Below the pieces are notes generated by a model that was given only the letters and a program-made list of their open reading frames with translations, ran no database searches and was not told the origin of the DNA. DNA of 64,000 nucleotides from Ferruginibacter sp. (lineage in GTDB: Bacteria; Bacteroidota; Bacteroidia; Chitinophagales; Chitinophagaceae). The position numbers and the translations under genes are program-made. Location: positions 1-64,000 of the forward strand of contig JAHBTO010000005.1 of NCBI GenBank assembly GCA_019638525.1. Direction: 5' to 3'. This document shows, in pieces, positions 43,525 through 49,706 of the stretch (its first letter is position 1; each line of letters starts with the position of its first letter).

Positions 43525-44028
43525 ATGCCGTTAGACGAATTAGAAATATTGTTTGATGAGGACGATTTGGATTTTGATGCTCCAACACCTGACCAGCTAT
43601 ACACTATTTACGGTCATTTCCTCAATCATTTTCATATTACACCACTGATACATAGAGGAAGGAGGGTTATATTTAATACCAACCGTTCAAGGCATCCGCT
43701 TTTCAAAGGAAAATTTGAAGGCTTTGTGCATGTAGTAACGAGAAAAAGCCAATACACTGATAAAAGGCAATACGACAGGCATAGAGCTAATAGGGTTCAT
43801 TGGATTAAACCAATATTAGATGATTGGCAAAGCCCTTTGGTTTCTTATTTTGAAAGGGTAAATGATGACGGGCAGTTGCAATACTTTTATTGGGTTCAAT
43901 CACTTAGCTTTCTTATCATTTTACGGGAGCTTACACCCGATTTGTTACTGGTAACATCGTACTGCATAGATGCACACAATATTGGGCAATTTCGTAAGTA
44001 TCTAAATGAATACAGAGACGGACAGTAG
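43525..44028 (+). CDS. Small protein, possible BECR-fold (barnase/RelE-like) nuclease
   Basis: 167 residues. After an acidic start (LDELEILFDEDDLDFD) comes a basic domain with HRGRRVIFNTNRSRHPLF, FVHVVTRKSQ, RQYDRHRANRVHWIKPILDD, a strand YFYWVQSLSFLIIL and a last LLLVTSYCIDAHN. The helix-strand order with a late T-x-Y strand resembles BECR-type toxin RNases found in phages and toxin systems. The acidic N-terminus might serve as a built-in inhibitor. It follows DUF3800 by 3 bases and ends the operon. Family assignment is tentative. Confidence 0.5.
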   Translation: MPLDELEILFDEDDLDFDAPTPDQLYTIYGHFLNHFHITPLIHRGRRVIFNTNRSRHPLFKGKFEGFVHVVTRKSQYTDKRQYDRHRANRVHWIKPILDDWQSPLVSYFERVNDDGQLQYFYWVQSLSFLIILRELTPDLLLVTSYCIDAHNIGQFRKYLNEYRDGQ

Positions 44029-44033
44029 AAGGC

Positions 44034-44060
44034 AAAAAAAACCCCACTTCGTAAGTGAGG
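44034..44060 (-). terminator. Minus-strand intrinsic terminator
   Basis: CACTT and AAGTG around a CGT loop, extended by further pairs with one mismatch, make a strong hairpin; on the minus strand it is followed by eight T. No minus-strand gene ends here for more than 1 kb, so it would end a transcript coming from the structured gene-free region on the right. Confidence 0.6.
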
Positions 44061-45200
44061 AACGCAACTTTAGGCATTGCGGTTGAATGGACGAGCCACT
44101 TGCCAGTGCCTTTACTCTTTGAGTAATGCAATGCAAATATAATGGTTGTTTTGAAAAAACCAAGCCAATTCCAGTGCTTAAATAGGTTTTCGCTTGATAA
44201 TCAAGCATATAAATCTTTAATCTGCCGTATATTCCCCTGACACAAAACCTGCCCGACAGCCCACGCTGCAAGGTAATTAGGTGTTCCTCATGCCTATTCG
44301 GCAAGCAGATGTGCCAAACCAATGCAGCAGCAGCAATAAAGGCTGTTTATAAACTTTTATGGTATTGCTGCACCTGCATTGCCCTCCGGGTGCTTCGCTA
44401 CGCTACGCAGTTTGTCACACTTCTTGCAGCTCATACAGCATTCGTCACGGCAGCTACTGTGTCCTTTACGCCACTTCGTTCATTACTTCCTTCGTTCCGC
44501 TTCATTACACCTCGTTCGTAGCCTGACCATTTGCTGCAAGGCAGGGCATTCTTGCCAACCCACACAACCTAACACGAAAGTATGCACCTGTCTTTCCGCA
44601 AGACATCCCTACAATACTCACTGGGTTCCATTACGCTTCACTACGTCATTCATTCACTTCAGTAGCGTTCAGTCCACCCGCTGCCAATAATTTGGCTCGC
44701 CTTGCGTACCCATTTCGGCTGCGCTTACCTTGCGACTGCTAATTGCTCATGTCGTACCTCCATTTCGCAAAGCATCGCTAAGGTTCACTTGCATAGTTCA
44801 GCCGCCTCCGTACCCTGACGGGAAATTTACTGCGGCGGCTTCCTATGGAGGCAGCATCGTAGCAGCCCCTTAGCTTAGCTTCTTTTACATTGTCCTGAAA
44901 AGGGGCTGCTACTTTACTGCTGCCCCCTCATGGGTGCTCGCAGGCACTTCCGTTCGTTCCTCTCTCCAGTGCCTTATGGCGGCTCGCCACCCACGCTACA
45001 GTGTGGACAAGTTTGCCACACGGCTATGCTTCTCTTTGGCTCAAGGCTGTATTACCTTTTTGCCAACGCACAATAGAACGTTTTTAAACAAGTTCATTCG
45101 TTGAATTAGGACAGTTTTTTAAGTTGATTAAACTGTTTGTTTCTATTAAAAGCAATCAAAAAAATCAGCAAGTTAGTCGGCTGGCACAAACCCACGCTTT
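44061..45200 (-). ncRNA. Gene-free, GC-richer, structured region; candidate large non-coding RNA
   Basis: About 1.1 kb with no convincing protein: the open frames in it overlap on both strands and lack family resemblance. It is visibly richer in GC than the neighbouring genes and full of paired segments: a perfect 13-base inverted repeat GTAGCAGCCCCTT (44859-44871) with its complement at 44900-44912; GCCGCC (44801) with GGCGGC (44834); CCTCC (44805) with GGAGG (44847); TGTGG with CCACA near 45000. A minus-strand terminator closes its left end. It could be a structured RNA, a replication or transfer origin, or decayed DNA. Confidence 0.35.
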
Positions 45201-45202
45201 AT

Positions 45203-45278
45203 AAAAAACAAGGAACTACGGCATAAACACAAACCTACCGCACAAGCCTATCATTTATTCCGTTCCTCCTTGTTTTTT
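45203..45278. repeat. Covarying hairpin element, copy 1
   Basis: A 76-base hairpin. The outer stem AAAAAACAAGGA pairs perfectly with TCCTTGTTTTTT; the inner stem CGGCATAAA (45219-45227) pairs with TTTATTCCG (45254-45262) with one mismatch. The inner stem and loop are shared with copy 2 at 45827-45908, but the outer stem differs and is re-paired. T tracts on both strands make it a possible two-way terminator. It lies 71 bases before the DUF6876 gene. Confidence 0.7.
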
Positions 45279-45349
45279 TAGCCACGCCGCCTGTTGTATC
45301 TGCTTTCTTTTTTTTCCTTTTTTCTTTTAAAAATTAAATTTTATTTACA

Positions 45350-45700
45350 ATGAAAAATGCAAATGACTATTTCGGAAGCAGCAACGGTTCAGAAAATTTC
45401 TATGTACAAAAGCCATCATTGATACTTTACACAGATGGAGTGAAAGACTTAGCTGAAACATGCAGTGCATACTGGTTGATTGATTTAATTGTTAGCCACC
45501 AGTGCCACAGGGATATTAATCTTGAACGTTTTCAGGTTTGGGATTTAAAGAGGGTGAAGGATGACGTTTTCACTATCCTTTGCACAGATGGAAACAAAAA
45601 CAGGGTTACAGGTCAGGAAATACCTTTTAGTGATTTTTCGTATGATGTAGCTACATTATGGCTTGTTGATGGCTGCATTATGCTACCAAAAGAATATTGA
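45350..45700 (+). CDS. DUF6876 family protein
   Basis: 116 residues: YFGSSNGSENFYV, then LILYTDGVKDLAETCSAYWLIDLIVSHQ, FQVWDLKRVKDDVFTILCTDGNKN, IPFSDFSYDVATLWLVDGCIMLP. This is the compact domain I know as DUF6876, found on plasmids and integrative elements, function unknown. The gene is bracketed by the two covarying hairpins and may be a single-gene transcript. Confidence 0.82.
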   Translation: MKNANDYFGSSNGSENFYVQKPSLILYTDGVKDLAETCSAYWLIDLIVSHQCHRDINLERFQVWDLKRVKDDVFTILCTDGNKNRVTGQEIPFSDFSYDVATLWLVDGCIMLPKEY

Positions 45701-45826
45701 AAAAAGGCGGGCAGCAATGTCTGCTTTTTTGTTCAACTGCACGACACTGTAATATCAATACATCTTTTGCCAATGTGTTTTTTATACAGCAAAAATAGCT
45801 ACGGCAGCCCACCGCACAGACCTGAC

Positions 45827-45908
45827 AAAAAAAACCAAAAGACTACGGCATAAACACAGACCCGGCACACAAAGCCATCTTTTATTCCGTTTCCTTTTGG
45901 TTTTTTTT
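45827..45908. repeat. Covarying hairpin element, copy 2
   Basis: Outer stem of 15 perfect pairs, AAAAAAAACCAAAAG (45827-45841) with CTTTTGGTTTTTTTT (45894-45908); inner stem CGGCATAAA (45846-45854) with TTTATTCCG (45881-45889), identical to copy 1. Loop sequence is largely conserved (ACACA, ACC, GCC-ATC). Outer-stem differences from copy 1 are compensated on both sides. Confidence 0.7.
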
Positions 45909-46192
45909 CTGCCTTCGCTGGAGAGATGCTTATAAAAAATCACTATTATGCAAAAGCAGCTTCGTATTATCACCAGTCGCCGTTTGGCAGTTTGTCCTTT
46001 CAGCCTTTCATTGGGTGCAGTTCCTTCTTTACCATCTTGGGTTTTCGGCAAGCATCTTGGCAGGCGTCCAGTTTATTATCGTTATCGTGGTTCTCGGGTT
46101 TTCTGTATTGGTTCATCTGGCTGGTATCTTCATTGTTCACCATCAGGTCGCCGTTGGTTATCTGCATTGCCCTTTTAGGGCTTTGCTGAAAT
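45909..46192. other. Gene-poor stretch, no convincing protein
   Basis: About 280 bases between copy 2 and the terminator. Two overlapping plus-strand frames of 76-87 codons (from 45926 and 45948) and a minus-strand frame exist, but none shows a family match or clear ribosome site. The region is GC-richer than average, like 44061-45200. Confidence 0.4.
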
Positions 46193-46219
46193 AAAAAGCC
46201 CTGCCAGAAATGGCAGGGC
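46193..46219 (-). terminator. Intrinsic terminator of the 249-residue gene
   Basis: GCCCTGCCA and TGGCAGGGC (46198-46219) pair perfectly around a four-base loop. On the minus strand a T5 follows. It lies 24 bases after the stop of the gene at 46243. Confidence 0.8.
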
Positions 46220-46242
46220 GTAACAAAGAACGATGCAAAAAA

Positions 46243-46992
46243 TTATACTATTTCTACAATAGCCAGTCCGTTGTATGCACCATTGTTAAGTGAATACTGA
46301 ACTGCATTTACTTCCTGGAAAAACTCAACCTGCAATAAAAACAGTTTGATGCCTGAACCACTTGGAACAGATGCAGGTGTTAAGGTTACACTTGTTGAAG
46401 TACCATCAATAGATAAGTTTTCAACGTTTGTGTAGCTTACATCACTTGTTCCGGCAGCAAAATCAACAATTGCAAAAGCACCTTTAACGCTTAAATGTGT
46501 TGCACCACTTGGAGCAGCAATGTCATTAATAGGCACAAGGTCAGCGATACTGATAACCCCTGTTGAAGTGTTTACTGTGTATGGTTTGTAAAGAATTGCT
46601 CCAAGTATTGCTTTATCATTAAAGTTGAAGCCTTTTAATAAGGCTTTACCTTCAGGCGTAGCAATACCAACATCTACAGTTCTTTCACCTCTTGCACTGG
46701 TTGTATCAAGGTTTTTAATTTGTGTCATTATCTGCGTTACTCTTGCAGTAACACGATTATCCGATGCAGTTGAAACCATTGTACGAACTGAATCCCTTAA
46801 CAGCTTACCTGCGGAAGCAGCAGAGCCAAATTCAGAACCGTTTTCCCGTGTACGGGCAAATGCAGGGTCGTTTGCAATACGGTCCCCGCTAACACCGCTT
46901 TTTGTTTTTACAAGATGTCCATCTTGTGTTTTGTAGAAGGTCATATCTTGAAGTGTTCCTTCTATTTTTAAAATGCCATTTAACTTAGCCAT
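46243..46992 (-). CDS. Conserved mobile-element protein of unknown function
   Basis: 249 residues, no signal peptide. The first 120 are polar and highly patterned: MAKLNGILKIEGTLQDMTFY, NDPAFARTRENGSEFG, TARVTQIMTQIKNLD, ARGERTVDVGIAT. The second half is beta-rich (YTVNTSTGVISIADL, VTLTPASVPSGSGIKLFLLQ). I recall near-identical openings in other Chitinophagales elements but no function. The combination of a conserved basic N-terminus and beta-sandwich-like C-terminus could suit a structural or DNA-packaging role; that is speculation. It has its own terminator and stands alone on the minus strand. Confidence 0.7.
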   Translation of the reverse strand: MAKLNGILKIEGTLQDMTFYKTQDGHLVKTKSGVSGDRIANDPAFARTRENGSEFGSAASAGKLLRDSVRTMVSTASDNRVTARVTQIMTQIKNLDTTSARGERTVDVGIATPEGKALLKGFNFNDKAILGAILYKPYTVNTSTGVISIADLVPINDIAAPSGATHLSVKGAFAIVDFAAGTSDVSYTNVENLSIDGTSTSVTLTPASVPSGSGIKLFLLQVEFFQEVNAVQYSLNNGAYNGLAIVEIV

Positions 46993-47197
46993 ACTAAAGA
47001 ATTTAATGAGTTAAGGATGAAAAAATTTACACCCGATACCAAAATTATTTAACTCTAAAACCTATAGTGCAAAAGGCTTTCAGTAGCTTGTCATCTATGC
47101 CGATTTTGCCGCTGTTGGTTAATTATTCCCGATAAAATATTTAGTATTTTTGTACAGCTTCGCTATACCTACTGTATAGTTGAAGTATAGATAAAGT

Positions 47198-47215
47198 ATT
47201 AAAATCAGTTAAAGC
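47198..47215. repeat. 18-base direct repeat, right copy
   Basis: ATTAAAATCAGTTAAAGC, identical to 30438-30455. It ends 1 base before the start codon of the 63-residue gene at 47217, so it also covers that gene's ribosome-site region. Confidence 0.35.
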
Positions 47216-47216
47216 G

Positions 47217-47408
47217 ATGGAACGTTTATGTATTTATCCAAAGGATGTACAGGTTGTTACCGGACGAAGTGAAAGGTACGGTCGTAACCTGATTAGGCAG
47301 ATTAAGAAGAAGTTCTCAAAAGAAAACCACCAGCTTGTTACTATTGAAGAGTTTTGCCAGTACACAGGTTTGTGCGTTAACTCGGTAAGGGGTTTGCTTC
47401 TTAATTGA
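47217..47408 (+). CDS. Small conserved DNA-binding-like protein
   Basis: 63 residues: MERLCIYPKDVQVVTGRSER, YGRNLIRQIKKKFSK, HQLVTIEEFCQYTGL and VNSVRGLLLN. Two helix pairs with a basic linker suggest a helix-turn-helix; similar small proteins accompany Bacteroidota integrative elements. The upstream DNA carries TATAC/GTATA-type repeats (CTATAC, TATAG, TATAG at about 47163-47190), possible operators. It could be an excisionase or regulator. Confidence 0.6.
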   Translation: MERLCIYPKDVQVVTGRSERYGRNLIRQIKKKFSKENHQLVTIEEFCQYTGLCVNSVRGLLLN

Positions 47409-47420
47409 TTTTTGGTTTAA

Positions 47421-47446
47421 CCTACTTTTTTTGTAAAAAAAGTAGG
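47421..47446. repeat. Perfect short palindrome
   Basis: CCTACTTTTTTT and AAAAAAAGTAGG with a two-base loop lie 13 bases after the 63-residue gene. As RNA it would be a tight hairpin; it could act as a terminator of that gene or as a cruciform site. Confidence 0.55.
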
Positions 47447-47624
47447 GCAAAAAAACCGCCCCCTGGCTGTGGTAGCTGTTAAGGGGGTACGGTTAGAAAC
47501 CTGCAAGGGAGTATAAATACAATGATTACGCTACTTTCAATCGTTTTGGCAGTATAGCAGGTTGAAGCATCTGAACCGGTATAACTGCCTTTAGTTCATA
47601 GATTTTTCGGAATTGTTCCAATAA
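47447..47624. other. Intergenic stretch before the GIY-YIG cassettes
   Basis: About 180 bases, no open frame or recognised element. A short G-run (AAGGGGGTACGG) near 47485 is the only notable composition change. Confidence 0.4.
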
Positions 47625-47654
47625 ATGGTTTGAAAACTGTCCTGTATGGGTCAC
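47625..47654 (+). other. Degenerate tRNA 3' tail before the first GIY-YIG gene
   Basis: ATGGTTTGAA, then CCTGTATGGGTCAC, matches the T arm and acceptor end of the tRNA half at 30503-30526 (GGTTTGAAT, CCTGACGGGGTCAC) with a short insertion and three substitutions. A terminator hairpin follows at 47659. Confidence 0.5.
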
Positions 47655-47658
47655 AATT

Positions 47659-47683
47659 AGCACTTTAAACCAGTGCTTTTTTT
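47659..47683 (+). terminator. Terminator hairpin abutting GIY-YIG copy 1
   Basis: AGCACT (47659-47664) and AGTGCT (47672-47677) with a T7 run ending at 47683; the ATG of the nuclease gene begins on the next base. The same unit recurs at 48010-48034. It looks like a tRNA terminator directly joined to the gene. Confidence 0.75.
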
Positions 47684-47938
47684 ATGCCCTTGTGTTACAT
47701 TTTATATTCTAAAAGCTTGGGTTCCTATTATGTAGGCTCAACATCTCTTACTGTAGAAGAAAGACTGAAACGTCATTTACAAATGCACAAAGGCCATACA
47801 GCTAAGGCTAAATACTGGATGATAGTATTCAGTAAATATTTTGAAACAAATGAAGAAGCCCGTAAACGGGAATGTGAGATTAAAAGCTGGAAGAGTAAAA
47901 GAATGATAGAACGATTGATTGGTAGCTCTACTGAATAG
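47684..47938 (+). CDS. GIY-YIG nuclease-domain protein, copy 1
   Basis: 84 residues, UPF0213-like. The strand pair YILYSKSLGSYYVGST corresponds to the GIY and YIG strands, Arg27 (VEERLKRHL) is the catalytic Arg, and ECEIKSWK carries the metal-binding Glu. H31, H35 and H38 are present. No ribosome site precedes it because a terminator abuts the ATG. Such genes are often found right behind tRNA tails in Bacteroidota, which suggests they move with them. Duplicated at 48035. Confidence 0.85.
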   Translation: MPLCYILYSKSLGSYYVGSTSLTVEERLKRHLQMHKGHTAKAKYWMIVFSKYFETNEEARKRECEIKSWKSKRMIERLIGSSTE

Positions 47939-47944
47939 AGCACC

Positions 47945-47960
47945 CCGATGCTACGATCGG
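47945..47960. repeat. CCCGAT/ATCGGG palindrome
   Basis: CCCGATGCTACGATCGGG is one of two such palindromes here (the other is inside the next tRNA tail). They belong to the common Bacteroidota type with CCCGAT and ATCGGG arms, often found at terminators. Confidence 0.55.
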
Positions 47961-47962
47961 GG

Positions 47963-48005
47963 AGGTTTCAGGTTTTCCCGATTGCTATCGGGATGACGGG
48001 GTCAC
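47963..48005 (+). other. tRNA 3' tail interrupted by a palindrome
   Basis: AGGTTTCAGGTTT (47963-47975) and TGACGGGGTCAC (47994-48005) match the tRNA half at 30498-30527 exactly, but GAATCC is replaced by an 18-base palindrome with CCCGAT/ATCGGG arms. This supports the right edge of the island lying near 48.0 kb and having been copied from the same tRNA. Confidence 0.6.
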
Positions 48006-48009
48006 AATA

Positions 48010-48034
48010 AGCACTTTAAACCAGTGCTTTTTTT
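48010..48034 (+). terminator. Terminator hairpin abutting GIY-YIG copy 2
   Basis: AGCACT (48010-48015) and AGTGCT (48023-48028) with T7 up to 48034; the ATG follows at once. Identical to the hairpin before copy 1. Confidence 0.75.
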
Positions 48035-48289
48035 ATGCCCTTTTGTTATATTTTATATTCTAAAAGCTTGGGTTCCTATTATGTAGGCTCAACATCTCTT
48101 ACTGTAGAAGAAAGACTGTATCGTCTTTTACAAATGCACAAAGGCTATACAGCTAAGGCTAAATACTGGATGGTAGTATTCAGTAAATATTTTGAAACAA
48201 ATGAAGAAGCCCGTAAACGGGAATGTGAGATTAAAAGCTGGAAGAGTAAGAGAATGATAGAACGATTGATTGGTAGCTCTACTGAATAG
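48035..48289 (+). CDS. GIY-YIG nuclease-domain protein, copy 2
   Basis: 84 residues, 93% or so like copy 1, from which it is 351 bases away; tail, terminator and gene are duplicated as one unit. Differences include L3F, K29Y, H31L and H38Y. Two conserved His residues near the catalytic Arg27 are lost, so this copy may be weak or inactive. The residue GIY strand and the catalytic Glu are intact. Confidence 0.85.
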   Translation: MPFCYILYSKSLGSYYVGSTSLTVEERLYRLLQMHKGYTAKAKYWMVVFSKYFETNEEARKRECEIKSWKSKRMIERLIGSSTE

Positions 48290-48312
48290 ATTAAAATCAA
48301 CAATTTCATTTT

Positions 48313-49578
48313 CTAGTAATCCACTGCATAATCTTTTTTAAAAGGTTTACCACTCCAGGCTTTACATTGTGTCCACTCGGTAAATGGGCCGCTCCAAAAT
48401 TCATGCGTGGCAGGAAGCCCAAGCGGTAAAAATGCCAATGATGTTAAGTACATGCTGCCAGTATTGGAATAATAATCTGCTAATGTTTCCTGCTTATCAC
48501 CTACAAGCCCCAATGTAAGCCAACCATCGCTGGTGAATGTTGCCGGGATGAACATTTTTTTCATCACGGCCGTTAATGCACAGCGAACCTGTGCAGGCTT
48601 TATATCTTCCGGTAAATTATTTTCGAGAGATAATTTAGTTAAAGGCCAAAATGCGCCAATACGATAAGTAGATGAACGGCCAACTACAAGATATGTTCCT
48701 TCGGGAGAAATATACCGTTCCTGGAAACTGGCATAACGTTGCATTCTTTTATACGCAATGTCATATTCTTTTTTATCTATTCTGCCTTTAGCAACGTTTA
48801 CTTTCAATACCTGGGTAAGCATAGGATGAATCACATAACCGTTGTAATGATCAAAATGAAATCTTTCGCCATCACTATACCAACCATCTCCCACATACCA
48901 TTTATTTATTTTATCAATAGCATTATCTATCCTTGTTGCATCAATTTCCTGGTCAATGCTAAGTAAAAAACTTTCTATTATAGCGGCAAACAATAACCAA
49001 TTACTATTAAAAGGTTGTATCTGCCTGATAGTTTTAAACTCATGAACAAAGCGTTGCTTGGTGATATCATCAAGAGGATGCCAAAGTGCTTCGGGAGCAG
49101 CAAGTAAAGCTTGTGCTATGTAAGCCGCATCAACCAATGGCTGCCTTGTTTGTGGCGACCCCCAATATAAATAATCTGGGCTTTGCGGATTTACAGCATG
49201 TTTAAGGCTTTCAAGTGTTTGCCAGCGTAGCCTTTCCCTTAGCTTGCTTTCTTCGCTTTCATCGTTCGGCAATGCAAGAAATGGAGCAAGGCCTGCTATC
49301 AACCTGCCAAATGCTTCCATATATGCCACCTGGTTATTACGGCCATCCCAGGTAGGGCTGTATGCCACTTTCATATTTTTCTTTAACTCGCCATTACTCA
49401 TATTAGATAACACAGGTGTTGCTATTTTATCTAATAACGACACCCAATATTTTCTATCATTTTTATTTTTTAAAATATTTTTATCTTCCTTATTTGAAAT
49501 GGCCAGCATGTTTTTTACCGGCATCAAACCTGCAACACTTAACAACGATGACCATCTGATAAATTTTCTTCTTTGCAT
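48313..49578 (-). CDS. DUF2264 protein with Tat-type signal
   Basis: 421 residues. The N-terminus MQRRKFIRWSSLLSVAGLMP is a twin-arginine-type signal. The domain matches DUF2264: TWDGRNNQVAYMEAFGRLIAGL, LRWQTLESLKHAVN, QPLVDAAYIAQALLAAPEALW, FNSNWLLFAAIIES and YSDGERFHFDHYNGYVIHP, an (alpha/alpha) barrel associated with pectin/rhamnogalacturonan utilisation. Here it precedes (in transcription follows) a GH88-like hydrolase gene, which fits uronic-acid glycan breakdown. Confidence 0.88.
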   Translation of the reverse strand: MQRRKFIRWSSLLSVAGLMPVKNMLAISNKEDKNILKNKNDRKYWVSLLDKIATPVLSNMSNGELKKNMKVAYSPTWDGRNNQVAYMEAFGRLIAGLAPFLALPNDESEESKLRERLRWQTLESLKHAVNPQSPDYLYWGSPQTRQPLVDAAYIAQALLAAPEALWHPLDDITKQRFVHEFKTIRQIQPFNSNWLLFAAIIESFLLSIDQEIDATRIDNAIDKINKWYVGDGWYSDGERFHFDHYNGYVIHPMLTQVLKVNVAKGRIDKKEYDIAYKRMQRYASFQERYISPEGTYLVVGRSSTYRIGAFWPLTKLSLENNLPEDIKPAQVRCALTAVMKKMFIPATFTSDGWLTLGLVGDKQETLADYYSNTGSMYLTSLAFLPLGLPATHEFWSGPFTEWTQCKAWSGKPFKKDYAVDY

Positions 49579-49706
49579 AATTTTGTTTTAATTTTTGATG
49601 AACAGAAAATTTAAATTCAATCTTCTTATACAATCACCATCAATATTTACATTTAAATAAAGTATTAAAAACAATTTTAAATTTTTAAGAACTCTTAATA
49701 CAAATA

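Noticed and set aside
44309..44690. Plus-strand open frames of 70-103 codons in the GC-richer region
   Set aside because: They overlap each other and minus-strand frames, lack ribosome sites and show repetitive composition without family resemblance; the stretch looks non-coding.
45782..46189. Overlapping frames of 76-89 codons on both strands after DUF6876
   Set aside because: They cross the covarying hairpin or the GC-rich tail and have no plausible start signals or known motifs.
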